Assembly (NCBI RefSeq): GCF_009811315.1
Contig: NZ_BLID01000006.1
Span: 186,001 to 250,000 of the forward strand
Origin: Vibrio atypicus
Lineage (GTDB): Bacteria; Pseudomonadota; Gammaproteobacteria; Enterobacterales; Vibrionaceae
DNA: 64,000 nt
Direction: 5' to 3'
Made by a program: the position numbers and the translations under genes. Positions within the stretch are counted from its first letter, which is position 1. Each line of letters begins with the position of its first letter. The notes beneath the pieces were generated by a model, which saw only the letters and a program-made list of their open reading frames with translations, made no database searches and was not told where the DNA came from. Below, piece by piece: positions 37,305 through 47,099 of the stretch.

Positions 37305-38411
37305 ATGCCTCAATTTTCCCCTCAAGATTTTCAAATGATGTCGCGTGCTATTGAATTAGCGAAAGGCGGCATCTTCACTACTGCACCAAACCCAAATGTC
37401 GGCTGTGTTATTACTCATGATGGCGAGATTGTGGGTGAAGGTTTTCACTTTCAAGCCGGAGAGCCGCACGCTGAAGTTCATGCGCTACGTATGGCGGGTG
37501 AAAAGTCTATTGGTGCTACCGCTTATGTCACATTAGAGCCATGCTCCCACTACGGCAGAACACCGCCTTGCGCTGAAGGTTTAATTAAAGCCAAGGTTGC
37601 TAAAGTGATTTGTGCGATGCAAGACCCGAATCCTCAAGTTGCAGGGCGTGGCATTCAGATGCTTCGTGATGCGGGGATTGAGGTAGAAGTTGGCTTACTA
37701 GAACAAGATGCATTGGCACTAAACCCGTCGTTTATCAAACGTATGAAAACAGGGATGCCTTTTGTTCAGTTAAAAATGGCGGCCAGTTTAGATGGGCAAA
37801 CCGCTCTTGCTAATGGACAAAGTCAATGGATTACTTCATCGGCAGCGCGCCAAGATGTTCAAGCCTTTCGAGCTCAAAGCAGTGCGATTCTCTCGACGAG
37901 TAAAACAGTCGTTGATGATAACGCGTCACTTAATGTGCGTTGGGATGACTTACCAACATCGATTCAAGCTAAGTATTGCAAAACAAATCTGCGCCAACCC
38001 ACCCGAGTCATTTTAGACAGGCAGAGCCAACTGACACCTGAATTGAAGCTATTTCAAACCGAAGGGGAGCGTTTAATCGTTTCTGAGTCGGGAGATGTGC
38101 CTGTTCCGCTGAATTCAGAACAACAGGTCGATTTAGAAGCCTTGTTTGCACAGCTTTCCAGCGAGCACAATATTAATCACCTTTGGGTCGAGGCGGGAGC
38201 AACACTCGCAAGCAGTTTGATTAAAGCAAATCTAGTCGATGAGCTCATTTTGTATCTAGCGCCTAAAATTATGGGCAGCGATGGGCGCGGATTGCTCGGT
38301 GCACTTGGCTTAGAATCAATGGCAGATGTCATTGAACTTGATATCAAAGATGTTAGACAGGTGGGGCAGGATATTCGTATTCGGGCCACACTCAAAAATA
38401 AAGAATTGTAA
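37305..38411 (+). CDS. ribD: Bifunctional riboflavin deaminase/reductase RibD
   Basis: A 368-residue bifunctional enzyme catalysing steps 2 and 3 of riboflavin synthesis. The N-terminal cytidine-deaminase-like domain has the zinc site H55-A-E57 and Cys80/Cys89 in the PCSHYGRTPPC motif. The C-terminal domain (about 150-368) is the NADPH-dependent reductase, with VQLKMAASLDGQTA and LWVEAGATLASSL. ribE follows after 2 bases. Confidence 0.95.
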   Translation: MPQFSPQDFQMMSRAIELAKGGIFTTAPNPNVGCVITHDGEIVGEGFHFQAGEPHAEVHALRMAGEKSIGATAYVTLEPCSHYGRTPPCAEGLIKAKVAKVICAMQDPNPQVAGRGIQMLRDAGIEVEVGLLEQDALALNPSFIKRMKTGMPFVQLKMAASLDGQTALANGQSQWITSSAARQDVQAFRAQSSAILSTSKTVVDDNASLNVRWDDLPTSIQAKYCKTNLRQPTRVILDRQSQLTPELKLFQTEGERLIVSESGDVPVPLNSEQQVDLEALFAQLSSEHNINHLWVEAGATLASSLIKANLVDELILYLAPKIMGSDGRGLLGALGLESMADVIELDIKDVRQVGQDIRIRATLKNKEL

Positions 38412-38413
38412 TT

Positions 38414-39067
38414 ATGTTTACAGGTATTGTTGAAGCAGTTGGTACTCTGACTGCCATTACGCCAAAGGGCGAAGATATTAGCGTAACCGTCAGTGTCGGC
38501 AAGCTCGACATGGGCGATGTAAAGCTTGGTGATAGTATTGCGACCAATGGTGTCTGTTTGACGGTGGTGGACTACAGTGAAACCAGTTATACCGCTGATC
38601 TATCACTAGAGACACTACAAAAAACTGGGTTTGCTGACTACCAAGCTGGTGACAAAGTAAACCTAGAGAAAGCGATGTTACCAACCACACGTTTTGGTGG
38701 ACATATCGTTTCTGGACACGTTGATGGCGTGGGTGAAATTGTTGAACGTAACATGGTTGGCCGTGCGATTGAGTTTTGGGTTTCTATGCCTGAAGAGATC
38801 ACTAAATATGTTGCTGAAAAAGGTTCAATAACGGTTGATGGTATTAGCCTTACGGTCAATGCGCTGCGTAAGAATGCGTTTAAGTTGACCATAGTGCCAC
38901 ATACTGGTGAAGAGACGACAATTGCTGATTTTCACGTTGGTCGCAAAGTGAATTTGGAAGTCGATGTTTTGGCTCGTTATATGGAGCGACTGCTCACGAG
39001 TCAAAAAGAGCAGCAACCAGAATCAAACATCACACTCGAGTTTTTACAACAAAATGGATTTGCCTAG
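38414..39067 (+). CDS. ribE: Riboflavin synthase subunit alpha
   Basis: A 217-residue enzyme of two tandem lumazine-binding domains (about 1-97 and 98-195). It dismutates two molecules of 6,7-dimethyl-8-ribityllumazine to riboflavin and a pyrimidine that is recycled. The opening MFTGIVEAVG and the repeated GDSIATNGVCLTV/ GSITVDGISLTV segments are diagnostic. The gene is called ribC in E. coli nomenclature. Second in the riboflavin run after ribD. Confidence 0.95.
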   Translation: MFTGIVEAVGTLTAITPKGEDISVTVSVGKLDMGDVKLGDSIATNGVCLTVVDYSETSYTADLSLETLQKTGFADYQAGDKVNLEKAMLPTTRFGGHIVSGHVDGVGEIVERNMVGRAIEFWVSMPEEITKYVAEKGSITVDGISLTVNALRKNAFKLTIVPHTGEETTIADFHVGRKVNLEVDVLARYMERLLTSQKEQQPESNITLEFLQQNGFA

Positions 39068-39126
39068 GTTAGCGACGTTGCTAACTGACTCAACTAGCCG
39101 CTAGAAGCCAAGATAGGAATGCAAAG

Positions 39127-40236
39127 ATGCCGATTAGTACGCCACAGGAAATTATTGAAGATATTCGCTTAGGTAAAATGGTTATCCTTATGGATGACGA
39201 AGACCGAGAAAATGAAGGCGATTTAATTATGGCTGCGGAACACGTGACGCCAGAAGCGATCAACTTCATGGCAACTCACGGTCGTGGTTTGATTTGTTTG
39301 ACCATGACTAAAGAGCGTTGTGAGCGTCTTGGTCTGCCTCCTATGGTGCAAGACAATAATGCGCAATACACCACGAACTTTACTGTTTCTATTGAAGCCG
39401 CTGAAGGTGTGACAACGGGTATTTCGGCTGCAGATCGTGCGCGAACGGTACAAGCTGCGGTAGCGAAAGAAGCAAAAGCCGCAGATTTGGTTCAACCTGG
39501 TCATATTTTCCCACTGGCCGCACAAGAAGGTGGCGTATTGACTCGCGCAGGGCATACGGAAGCTGGCTGTGATTTGGCTCGTCTAGCCGGTCTTGAGCCA
39601 TCTGGCGTTATTGTCGAAATTCTAAATGACGATGGCACCATGGCGCGTCGTCCAGATTTAGAGATTTTTGCCGAAAAACATGACATTAAATTGGGCACAA
39701 TTGCCGATTTGATCGAATATCGCAATAACACGGAAACAACCATTGAACGTGTGGCTGAATGTAAATTGCCCACTGAGTTTGGTGAATTTAAGTTGGTGAC
39801 GTTCCGCGATACTATCGACAATCAGATCCACTACGCTTTGTGCAAAGGTGATCTCACAGCTGAAGCGCCGTTAGTACGCGTTCACTTACAAGATACATTT
39901 ACCGATTTACTACACAGTGATCGTAACGCTGAGCGCAGCTGGACACTTGATGCGGCAATGAAACGCATTGGCCAAGATGGTGGCGTATTGGTGATTTTGG
40001 GCAATGAAGAGTCAACCGATTTACTTGTGCATCGCGTTAAGATGTTCGAGGCTCAAGATAAAGGTGAGGCACCAACATTAGCTAAGAAGCAAGGTACATC
40101 ACGCCGCGTTGGTGTTGGCTCTCAAATTCTGGCTGATCTTGGTGTTCATGACATGCGTTTACTTTCATCAACCAATAAGAAATACCACGCGTTAGGTGGT
40201 TTCGGTCTTAATGTCGTTGAATACGTTTGTGAGTAA
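39127..40236 (+). CDS. ribBA: DHBP synthase fused to a degenerate GTP cyclohydrolase II domain (RibBX type)
   Basis: 369 residues. The N-terminal domain (1-205) is an intact 3,4-dihydroxy-2-butanone 4-phosphate synthase: [11 protein letters not shown] at 23-33 and the [14 protein letters not shown] block near 142. The C-terminal half has the GTP cyclohydrolase II fold, but the zinc motif is gone: residues 251-268 read [18 protein letters not shown], where active enzymes have a C-x10-C-x-C arrangement. This matches the RibBX proteins of some proteobacteria, so only the DHBP synthase activity is expected; the first riboflavin step must be encoded elsewhere. Confidence 0.9.
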   Translation: MPISTPQEIIEDIRLGKMVILMDDEDRENEGDLIMAAEHVTPEAINFMATHGRGLICLTMTKERCERLGLPPMVQDNNAQYTTNFTVSIEAAEGVTTGISAADRARTVQAAVAKEAKAADLVQPGHIFPLAAQEGGVLTRAGHTEAGCDLARLAGLEPSGVIVEILNDDGTMARRPDLEIFAEKHDIKLGTIADLIEYRNNTETTIERVAECKLPTEFGEFKLVTFRDTIDNQIHYALCKGDLTAEAPLVRVHLQDTFTDLLHSDRNAERSWTLDAAMKRIGQDGGVLVILGNEESTDLLVHRVKMFEAQDKGEAPTLAKKQGTSRRVGVGSQILADLGVHDMRLLSSTNKKYHALGGFGLNVVEYVCE

Positions 40237-40258
40237 TCGCTAACAATAGTTGATTGTT

Positions 40259-40293
40259 AAGAAGGCAAATGTTTCCAGCATTTGCCTTCTTTG
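40259..40293 (+). terminator. Terminator after ribBA
   Basis: A 13-base perfect stem (AAGAAGGCAAATG / CATTTGCCTTCTT) with a 7-base loop. It separates ribBA from ribH. Confidence 0.85.
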
Positions 40294-40408
40294 TTTTCAA
40301 TCTGTTGTGAACAGGAAGAGTAATGCTAAATTTCCATTAGATATTGCTCACAGATTTGTGCTAGAATCCGGCGATTCTCACTTGATGAACATAGTTAAAG
40401 GAAGGCTT

Positions 40409-40879
40409 ATGAAAGTGATCGAGGGTGGCTTCCCAGCGCCAAACGCAAAAATTGCTATCGTTATTTCTCGTTTCAACAGTTTTATTAACGAAAGTCTATT
40501 GTCTGGTGCAATCGATACTTTAAAACGTCATGGCCAAGTTAGCGAAGACAACATCACTGTTGTTCGTTGTCCTGGTGCTGTAGAGCTTCCACTTGTTGCT
40601 CAACGCGTAGCAAAAACAGGCAAATACGATGCAATCGTATCTTTAGGTACTGTTATTCGTGGCGGAACTCCACACTTCGACTATGTTTGTAGTGAATGTA
40701 ACAAAGGTCTTGCGCAAGTTTCTCTGGAATACAGCCTTCCAGTAGCATTCGGCGTACTGACGGTTGATACAATTGACCAAGCAATTGAGCGCGCAGGAAC
40801 CAAGGCTGGTAATAAAGGTGCAGAGGCTGCACTAAGCGCACTTGAGATGATTAACGTTCTTTCTGAAATTGATTCCTAA
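40409..40879 (+). CDS. ribH: 6,7-dimethyl-8-ribityllumazine synthase
   Basis: A 156-residue enzyme that joins DHBP to the ribitylaminouracil to give lumazine, the substrate of riboflavin synthase. ATG at 40409 is preceded by AAGGAAGG. The protein begins [14 protein letters not shown], as other vibrio RibH proteins do; a longer in-frame reading from 40250 crosses the ribBA terminator and is not credible. Conserved PGAVELP and [15 protein letters not shown] blocks are present. The stop overlaps the nusB start by one base. Confidence 0.95.
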   Translation: MKVIEGGFPAPNAKIAIVISRFNSFINESLLSGAIDTLKRHGQVSEDNITVVRCPGAVELPLVAQRVAKTGKYDAIVSLGTVIRGGTPHFDYVCSECNKGLAQVSLEYSLPVAFGVLTVDTIDQAIERAGTKAGNKGAEAALSALEMINVLSEIDS

Positions 40880-41346
40880 TGGGGGCCAGTGTGAAACCAG
40901 CCGCACGTCGTAATGCACGTCGATTTGCTCTACAAGCAATCTACTCTTGGCAAATTACTAAAGAAAATGTTGCTACGATTGAGGAGCAGTTTTTGTCAGG
41001 TGGTAAGTATGATGAAGAAGAGCATCATGCATCAGAGCCTGCACTTTCTACTCCAGACACAGACGTTACATACTTCCGTGACCTGCTAACAGGTGTTGTG
41101 CTAAGTCACACAGAGCTAGATAGCAAGATTCGTCCATACACAGCGCGTCCTATGCAGGATCTAGATATGATGGAGCTTGCACTGCTTCGTCTTGCTATGT
41201 ATGAAATGACACGTCGTGAAGACGTACCTTACAAAGTGGTTATTAACGAAGCGATTGAACTTGCAAAAGTATTCGCAGCGGAAGACAGCCACAAGTTCGT
41301 GAATGGTGTACTTGATAAAGCCGCACCACACGTTCGTAAGAAGTAA
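40879..41346 (+). CDS. nusB: Transcription antitermination factor NusB
   Basis: A 155-residue all-helical RNA-binding protein. With NusE (S10) it binds boxA of rRNA leaders to allow antitermination. The opening [21 protein letters not shown] and the central [15 protein letters not shown] block are typical. The gene starts in the ribH stop codon (TAATG), so translation is coupled; ribH-nusB-thiL-pgpA is the conserved enterobacterial/vibrio order. A terminator follows. Confidence 0.95.
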   Translation: MGASVKPAARRNARRFALQAIYSWQITKENVATIEEQFLSGGKYDEEEHHASEPALSTPDTDVTYFRDLLTGVVLSHTELDSKIRPYTARPMQDLDMMELALLRLAMYEMTRREDVPYKVVINEAIELAKVFAAEDSHKFVNGVLDKAAPHVRKK

Positions 41347-41361
41347 TCGAAAATAGATTTC

Positions 41362-41390
41362 AAAAAGGTCAGCACTTGCTGACCTTTTTT
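41362..41390 (+). terminator. Terminator of the ribH-nusB pair
   Basis: A 12-base stem (AAAAAGGTCAGC / GCTGACCTTTTT) with an ACTT loop and a T tail. Confidence 0.9.
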
Positions 41391-41433
41391 ATAGCTTCAA
41401 ATTGTTGAACCATATTTTTAGATAGCAAAGCTG

Positions 41434-42399
41434 ATGTCTGGTGAATTTAATCTAATCGAAAAATACTTGGTCGGTCGTCAAAAGCAGCGTAGCGATGTAC
41501 TCTTAGCTGCTGGAGACGATTGCGCGTTAGTTCAAGTCCCTACAGGCCTGTCTGTTGCGATCAGCACTGATACTTTAGTGGCTGGCACTCATTTTTTAGC
41601 TGAAGCTGATCCTGCGTTGGTTGCGCACAAGGCGCTCGCTTCCAATGTCAGCGATTTAGCGGCAATGGGGGCGACACCTGCGTGGGTTTCATTTGCGTTA
41701 ACGATGCCGAGCCCTGATGAAGATTGGTTGGCTCCGTTTTGCGACTCGTTTTTTAAACTTGCCGACTATTATGGTATTCAACTTATTGGCGGTGATACCA
41801 CCAAAGGTCCTTTGAGCTTAACACTAACGGTTCAAGGTCTAGTCGATCCTGATAAAGCCTTGCGCCGAGACGGTGCGAAAGTAGGGGATTGGGTTTACGT
41901 GACTGGTAACTTGGGTGACAGCAAAGCGGGTTTAGACGTAGTGCTTGAGCCGGGGTTAAAAGAGCGCCCATTTGCGGATGAATTGGAGCAACGCCACTAC
42001 CTGTCTACACCACGTGTGTTGGTTGGTCAGGCACTTCTTGGCTTAGCCAGCTCCGCGATTGATATCTCGGACGGTTTAATATCTGATGTACAGCACATTT
42101 TAAAGCGATCTAAGGTTGGGGTGAGTATTGACGCCGCGACACTTCCTGTTTCTAATGAACTTGTTCAGTTCTTGGGAAATCCGGAAGCTGCTCAGAAGTA
42201 TGCACTATCGAGTGGTGAAGAGTACGAGCTTTGTTTTACTGTGCCTGAAGAGAACCAGGGCGCAATAGAGAGTGCGTTGGCTCATTGCGGTACAAAGATC
42301 ACTTGTATTGGACAAATTCGACCAGAGGGCACGTTTGACATTCATTCTCAGGGCAATGGGCTTGAGTGGTCACTCAGTGGCTATGATCATTTCAAATAA
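41434..42399 (+). CDS. thiL: Thiamine-monophosphate kinase
   Basis: A 321-residue ATP-dependent kinase that forms thiamine pyrophosphate, the last step of cofactor synthesis. It belongs to the PurM/AIR synthase-like superfamily. The N-terminal half carries GDDCALV, SNVSDLAAMGA and IGGDTTKGPLS, which bind ATP and metal. The pgpA start lies 12 bases downstream, so the two are a transcription unit after the nusB terminator. Confidence 0.95.
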   Translation: MSGEFNLIEKYLVGRQKQRSDVLLAAGDDCALVQVPTGLSVAISTDTLVAGTHFLAEADPALVAHKALASNVSDLAAMGATPAWVSFALTMPSPDEDWLAPFCDSFFKLADYYGIQLIGGDTTKGPLSLTLTVQGLVDPDKALRRDGAKVGDWVYVTGNLGDSKAGLDVVLEPGLKERPFADELEQRHYLSTPRVLVGQALLGLASSAIDISDGLISDVQHILKRSKVGVSIDAATLPVSNELVQFLGNPEAAQKYALSSGEEYELCFTVPEENQGAIESALAHCGTKITCIGQIRPEGTFDIHSQGNGLEWSLSGYDHFK

Positions 42400-42411
42400 T
42401 TAAGCAGTACT

Positions 42412-42918
42412 ATGACCAATCCTCTCTCTTTAATTTCATTGAAAAACCCTTGGCACCTGCTTGCTACCGGATTTGGTAGTGGTTTATCGCCAATTATTCC
42501 AGGCACGATGGGCACATTGGCCGCGATCCCGTTTTACCTGCTTTTAGTCCAATTGCCATTGCCAATCTATATTTTGGTTGTCGTGGTTTCTTGTGTGATT
42601 GGGATTAAGATCTGCCAAGTAACATCCGACGATATGGGCGTGCACGATCATGGCTCAATTGTATGGGATGAGTTTGCGGGCTTTTGGATTACCATGCTGG
42701 TGGTTCCGCTCTTTAATTTGAATAGCATGGATTGGAAATGGATATTGACCGGGTTTGTATTGTTTCGCTTCTTTGATATGGTCAAACCGTGGCCGATTGG
42801 CTGGCTAGATAAGCGCGTTCATGGCGGCCTAGGTATTATGGTTGATGATATCGTAGCGGGGGCGATGGCTGGTGTTGCCCTGTATCTTGTCGGTAAATAT
42901 GCCGGATGGTTGATTTAA
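42412..42918 (+). CDS. pgpA: Phosphatidylglycerophosphatase A
   Basis: A 168-residue inner membrane phosphatase with about four helices. It dephosphorylates phosphatidylglycerol phosphate to phosphatidylglycerol. Conserved acidic motifs SIVWDEFAGFW and GGLGIMVDDIVAG are visible, as is the opening GFGSGLSPIIPGTMGTLAA loop. Co-transcribed with thiL, as in E. coli. Confidence 0.94.
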   Translation: MTNPLSLISLKNPWHLLATGFGSGLSPIIPGTMGTLAAIPFYLLLVQLPLPIYILVVVVSCVIGIKICQVTSDDMGVHDHGSIVWDEFAGFWITMLVVPLFNLNSMDWKWILTGFVLFRFFDMVKPWPIGWLDKRVHGGLGIMVDDIVAGAMAGVALYLVGKYAGWLI

Positions 42919-42951
42919 GAGCATTCTTAGTCATTCCATATACCAAACAAC

Positions 42952-42989
42952 AAAAAAGGGTTGGCACGAGTGCCAACCCTTAATTTTTC
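42952..42989. terminator. Bidirectional terminator between pgpA and yaeH
   Basis: An 11-base stem (AAGGGTTGGCA / TGCCAACCCTT) with a CGAG loop, an A run on the left and T run on the right. Confidence 0.9.
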
Positions 42990-42998
42990 GTTTTTCGA

Positions 42999-43382
42999 TT
43001 ACTTCAGCTTTTCTAGATCCGATTCAATCTCTGCAATTTTGCTCGAGACGACTTTTTCTAGGTGTCTCAAGTCAGATAGAATTTTTTCTTTCACATCCAA
43101 CTCAACCGATTTCTCTGGTTTCGTTATTTTGTTCAGTTCGTCAATCACTAGGGTTAAGTTGCGATTTATTTCTGTCACTTCTTTGTACTTGTGACTACCG
43201 CTATCAACCAGTACATTCTTTACTTGGCGTGGATATTTGAACTTAACGCTTTTCGCAAACAACTCACCTTTTTGCTTACGAAAATAAATTTTTAACACGT
43301 CCTTGTGCGCTTCTTGGCGGAGTGAATAGCGCTCAATCTGTTTAGGTTCATGAATACCTAAACCAGTGAGGTGTGGAAACAT
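42999..43382 (-). CDS. yaeH: UPF0325 family protein YaeH
   Basis: A 127-residue protein of the UPF0325/DUF3461 family; function unknown. It shares the [34 protein letters not shown] and [12 protein letters not shown] segments with E. coli YaeH. The C-terminal 50 residues look like a coiled coil. An AGAGGT ribosome binding site lies 6 bases before the start. In E. coli yaeH is also close to glnD and map, so the neighbourhood is conserved. Confidence 0.85.
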   Translation of the reverse strand: MFPHLTGLGIHEPKQIERYSLRQEAHKDVLKIYFRKQKGELFAKSVKFKYPRQVKNVLVDSGSHKYKEVTEINRNLTLVIDELNKITKPEKSVELDVKEKILSDLRHLEKVVSSKIAEIESDLEKLK

Positions 43383-43496
43383 AGGCTACCTCTTTAACTG
43401 TGTTTGTATTTAGTGATCACTAGCTAATGTAGCAGCCTATTCACGTTGTAGATAGTTGATTTTTCGAGCAGTGTGATAACTTGTGGTCAAGATCGC

Positions 43497-46118
43497 TTAA
43501 GGTGCCAGTTCCGCCACATTTGCTATTAACTTCTCTCTCAATAGGATTTCCTCTTCATCAGTGAGTTTACCGCCATTCTCACTCGTAATAATGAATAAAT
43601 CCTCTGCTCTCTCACCAATAGTTGTAATCTTTGCAGCATGTAGATGTACACCTAAATCCGCAAACGTCGCCCCCACGGTTGCAAGTAACCCTGGTGTGTC
43701 GAGAGCAACAAACTCCATTAAAGTCCGCTTTTTACTTTTGGTCGGTAGAAAGTCGACTTTGGTCTTCACCGTGAAGTGCTGTAAGTTTCGCGGAACTCGG
43801 CGGGTTTTAATTTTGGTTGGTCGGCCATCTTCTAGCACATGGGCCAGATGTTTGGTAACAGCTTTGTGGCGGCTCTCATCAATAACGTCACCATGTTGAT
43901 CAAGGACCATGAAAGTATCTAGGACATAACCATCTTTGCTGGTCATGACTTGGGCATCGTGAACGTTGAAGTTACGTCGGTCGAGCTCTGCAACCACAGA
44001 GGCAAATAGAGCGTGCTGATCTCGGCTGTAAACAAAGACTTCGGTACCACCACGTGTTGCTTTCTTAGAAATCAATATAAGCGGTTTTGATGGTTCATCG
44101 TGGCGAAGCAAGTGCATGCAGTGCCACGCAATCTGCTTATGAGTGTGACGTAAGAAGTAGTCCGCTTTAAAACGTTGCCAAAGGACTTCAATTTCACGTG
44201 CGCTAAACCCTTCTTTACGCAGCAAAGCCGATGCAAGGTGCTGATTGTGACGAATACGCTCTCGCACGTCGACTGGGTTTTCTAATCCGCGGCGCAATGC
44301 GCGTTGTGTTGAATAGAACAACTCTGCAAGTAGAGTACGTTTCCAGCTGTTCCATAGTTCTGGGTTGGTTGCGCAGATATCGGCGACAGTTAAACAGACT
44401 AGATATTCTAGGTACTCTTCATCGCGAACTTGTTTGGCAAACTCGGTGATCACTTCAGGGTCGTAGATATCGCGACGCTGAGCTGTGACTGACATTAGAA
44501 GGTGATTGCGCACCAACCAAGCGACGAGTTTGGCTTCTGGTTTAGATAAGCCATGTTCGATACAGAAGTTATACGCTTCACCTTCACCAATCACAGAGTG
44601 ATCACCACCGCGGCCTTTACCAATATCATGGAAAATAGCCGCTATGATCAACAGCTCTTTCTTTTGAATTCTCGGATAAACTTCGCAGCAGATTGGATGC
44701 TTATCGTGGTTTTTAGCGTAACTAAAGGTGTTGATATGTTTAAGTAAGCGAACGCTGTGCTCATCGACCGTGTAAACATGGAAAAGGTCAAATTGCATCT
44801 GGCCAACTATCTGGCTCCACTGCGGTAAATACGCTGCCAATACGCCAAGCTTATGCATTAGGCTAAACGCTTTGTGCAGTGCATTTGGGTGGCGACAGAG
44901 CTCTAAAAACTTCTCTCTAGCTTCAGGGATCGTGTGAAGGAATTTGTTCAATCGACGCCTTGCAGTACGAAGTTGACGCATGGTTGGCGGAGCTACGCCT
45001 TCGATACTGGAATCGTTGGCAATGTGCAGAAACATATCCAAAATGGTTTCTGGACGTGCTTGGAATAGGGCGGGTTTGCGCGCTTCAATGAGATGACCAC
45101 GGCGCTGGAAATCTTCACTCAAGATCTCTGGCTCTGCTTCAACCCCATTTTCTAATATCGCTTGATCAAACAGTTTGAGTAGCATTTTGTTGAGTTCAGC
45201 GACACGGCGTAGGGTTCGGTAGAACTCTTTCATCATCATTTCTACGCCGCGGTTACCTTCACCAGAGAAGCCAAGGCTTTCTGCTACCTGCGCTTGATGA
45301 GCAAAGGTAAGGCGGTTGTCGTAGCGCTTTAATTCAATGTGGAGGGCAAAACGAACTCGCCACAAAAAGTCTTGGCATTCGACCAGTTCACGGTACTCTG
45401 CATCGGTAAGAAAACCGTAACGGCTCATTTCTAGCAGTGAAGTAGCGCCAAAATGGCGACGAGCAATCCAGCTTAGGGTGTGAATATCACGCAGGCCACC
45501 CGGTGTCGATTTGATATCCGGTTCTAAGTTGTAAGTCGTGTCGTGGTAGCGCGCATGGCGAGCACGTTGTTCTTGAATTTTTGCTTTGTAGAAGATTTCA
45601 CTTGGCCAGAATGATTCTGAATGAATGACCATCTTTAACTGGTGGAAAGTATCTTCGCAGCCGCAAAGTAGGCGAGATTCTTGAAGATTTGTGGCAACCG
45701 TTAAATCTTCCCTTCCAATCGTCGCACACTCTTCAACGCTACGAACGGCATGACCAACCTCTAAACGCAAATCCCAGAGTAGGGTGATAAATTCACTTAC
45801 TTTGCTAGCGAGTGACTCAGGCAATGTTTTGCGCGAGATTACCAAAATATCGATATCGGAAAGAGGGTGAAGCTCACCACGGCCATAACCGCCAACGGCG
45901 ACCAGGCTAATGTTTGGTAGGTTAGAAAAGCCAAAATGTTGCCACAGTCGATTGAGCAGCAAATCAATATACTCCGCGCGACCGAGTACTAAGTCAGTCA
46001 CTGGATGATGATTGAGAAATTCACTTTTCTGATACTGAGCGAACTTTTCTAACTGTTGTTTTAGTTCACTTATCGAGATTTGCTGATCTTCAAACGTCAG
46101 CGGGGATTGAAAGGGCAT
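43497..46118 (-). CDS. glnD: Bifunctional uridylyltransferase/uridylyl-removing enzyme GlnD
   Basis: An 873-residue nitrogen sensor that adds UMP to PII proteins when glutamine is low and removes it when high. Order: nucleotidyltransferase domain (GGYGRGELHPLSDIDIL near residue 75), GlnD linker domain, HD hydrolase domain (FHDIGKGRGGDHS near 500) and two ACT domains in the last 180 residues, the glutamine sensors. All four parts look complete. Separated from the upstream map gene by a terminator. Confidence 0.96.
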   Translation of the reverse strand: MPFQSPLTFEDQQISISELKQQLEKFAQYQKSEFLNHHPVTDLVLGRAEYIDLLLNRLWQHFGFSNLPNISLVAVGGYGRGELHPLSDIDILVISRKTLPESLASKVSEFITLLWDLRLEVGHAVRSVEECATIGREDLTVATNLQESRLLCGCEDTFHQLKMVIHSESFWPSEIFYKAKIQEQRARHARYHDTTYNLEPDIKSTPGGLRDIHTLSWIARRHFGATSLLEMSRYGFLTDAEYRELVECQDFLWRVRFALHIELKRYDNRLTFAHQAQVAESLGFSGEGNRGVEMMMKEFYRTLRRVAELNKMLLKLFDQAILENGVEAEPEILSEDFQRRGHLIEARKPALFQARPETILDMFLHIANDSSIEGVAPPTMRQLRTARRRLNKFLHTIPEAREKFLELCRHPNALHKAFSLMHKLGVLAAYLPQWSQIVGQMQFDLFHVYTVDEHSVRLLKHINTFSYAKNHDKHPICCEVYPRIQKKELLIIAAIFHDIGKGRGGDHSVIGEGEAYNFCIEHGLSKPEAKLVAWLVRNHLLMSVTAQRRDIYDPEVITEFAKQVRDEEYLEYLVCLTVADICATNPELWNSWKRTLLAELFYSTQRALRRGLENPVDVRERIRHNQHLASALLRKEGFSAREIEVLWQRFKADYFLRHTHKQIAWHCMHLLRHDEPSKPLILISKKATRGGTEVFVYSRDQHALFASVVAELDRRNFNVHDAQVMTSKDGYVLDTFMVLDQHGDVIDESRHKAVTKHLAHVLEDGRPTKIKTRRVPRNLQHFTVKTKVDFLPTKSKKRTLMEFVALDTPGLLATVGATFADLGVHLHAAKITTIGERAEDLFIITSENGGKLTDEEEILLREKLIANVAELAP

Positions 46119-46173
46119 ACAGCGAGTCCATGCAAAGTTGTCCTGAGGACCAATCTATCAGACTTAAGGGGAT

Positions 46174-46204
46174 AAAAAAATATCCCCGAAAATCGGGGAT
46201 ATTT
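46174..46204 (-). terminator. Terminator of map
   Basis: A 12-base perfect stem (AAATATCCCCGA / TCGGGGATATTT) with a 3-base loop. On the minus strand a T run follows. Confidence 0.88.
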
Positions 46205-46220
46205 GAAGTGATTGTATTGA

Positions 46221-47099
46221 TTATGCGTTGTTCATCATTCGAGGAATGGTGTCATCGCTGCGAAGAGTGAGAACCTCACAGCCTGTGCTGGTTACCAAAA
46301 TCGTGTGCTCATATTGAGCCGATTTCTTCGCATCACCGGTGTACACCGTCCAATCGTCTTCTGCATCAACCGTTACACCGAATTTACCTGCGTTAATCAT
46401 TGGTTCGATGGTAAAACACATGCCTTCTTTGAGTACGCGTCGGTCACTGTTTTTGTAGTGAACGATTTGTGGCTCTTCATGGAACTCGTTACCGATACCG
46501 TGACCACAGAAATCTTTTACAATTGAGAACTTGTTACGTGGGTTCTTTTTATTGTTTTCTTTGATGTATTTCTCGATAGCTGTACCGATATCACCAACTG
46601 TTGCACCTGGCTTCACTTTACGCATGCCAACATACAGAGCTTCTTGTGTCACCATGCATAGACGCTTATCCGCTGGTGATACATCGCCGACAAAGAACAT
46701 TTTCGACGTGTCACCGTGGTAGCCGTCTGGGCGAACGCTTAGGTCGACCCCCTCTTCGTTTGGAATGATGACGGTAATATCTACGTTGATGATATCGCCA
46801 TTTTTCAATACAGCAGGCTTCAGTTGGCCATTGCTGCCGACTTCATCTACGCTTGCCGGAATGCCGTGACAAACAATGTGATTAATCGAGGTACAAATTG
46901 ATTTAGGGAAACCGTGGTAATCAAGTGGAGCTGAGTAAGCACCTTTCTCAATCCCATAATCGTGACAGATCTGGTTCAGTTGATCTGTGGTAACACCCTC
47001 TTTAATGTGGGGTTCGATCATCTCCAGGATTTCAGCGGCCAACGCGCCCGCTATGCGCATACGTTCGATTTCTTCAGCTGTTTTGATCTTGATTGACAT
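46221..47099 (-). CDS. map: Methionine aminopeptidase type I
   Basis: A 292-residue metallo-aminopeptidase that removes the initiator methionine. Pita-bread fold landmarks: ICTSINHIVCHGIP, the GDIINVDITV and GYHGDTSKMF aspartate ligands, HGIGNEFHEEP and MCFTIEPMI. It is longer than E. coli Map (264) by a C-terminal tail. ATG at 47099 opens MSIKIKTAEEIERMR, the family N-terminus; a 17-codon upstream extension has no support. It is divergent from rpsB. Confidence 0.95.
   Translation of the reverse strand: MSIKIKTAEEIERMRIAGALAAEILEMIEPHIKEGVTTDQLNQICHDYGIEKGAYSAPLDYHGFPKSICTSINHIVCHGIPASVDEVGSNGQLKPAVLKNGDIINVDITVIIPNEEGVDLSVRPDGYHGDTSKMFFVGDVSPADKRLCMVTQEALYVGMRKVKPGATVGDIGTAIEKYIKENNKKNPRNKFSIVKDFCGHGIGNEFHEEPQIVHYKNSDRRVLKEGMCFTIEPMINAGKFGVTVDAEDDWTVYTGDAKKSAQYEHTILVTSTGCEVLTLRSDDTIPRMMNNA

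Noticed and set aside
40250..40408. N-terminal extension of ribH
   Set aside because: The extension crosses the ribBA terminator, and the ATG at 40409 has a clear AAGGAAGG site and the family N-terminus.
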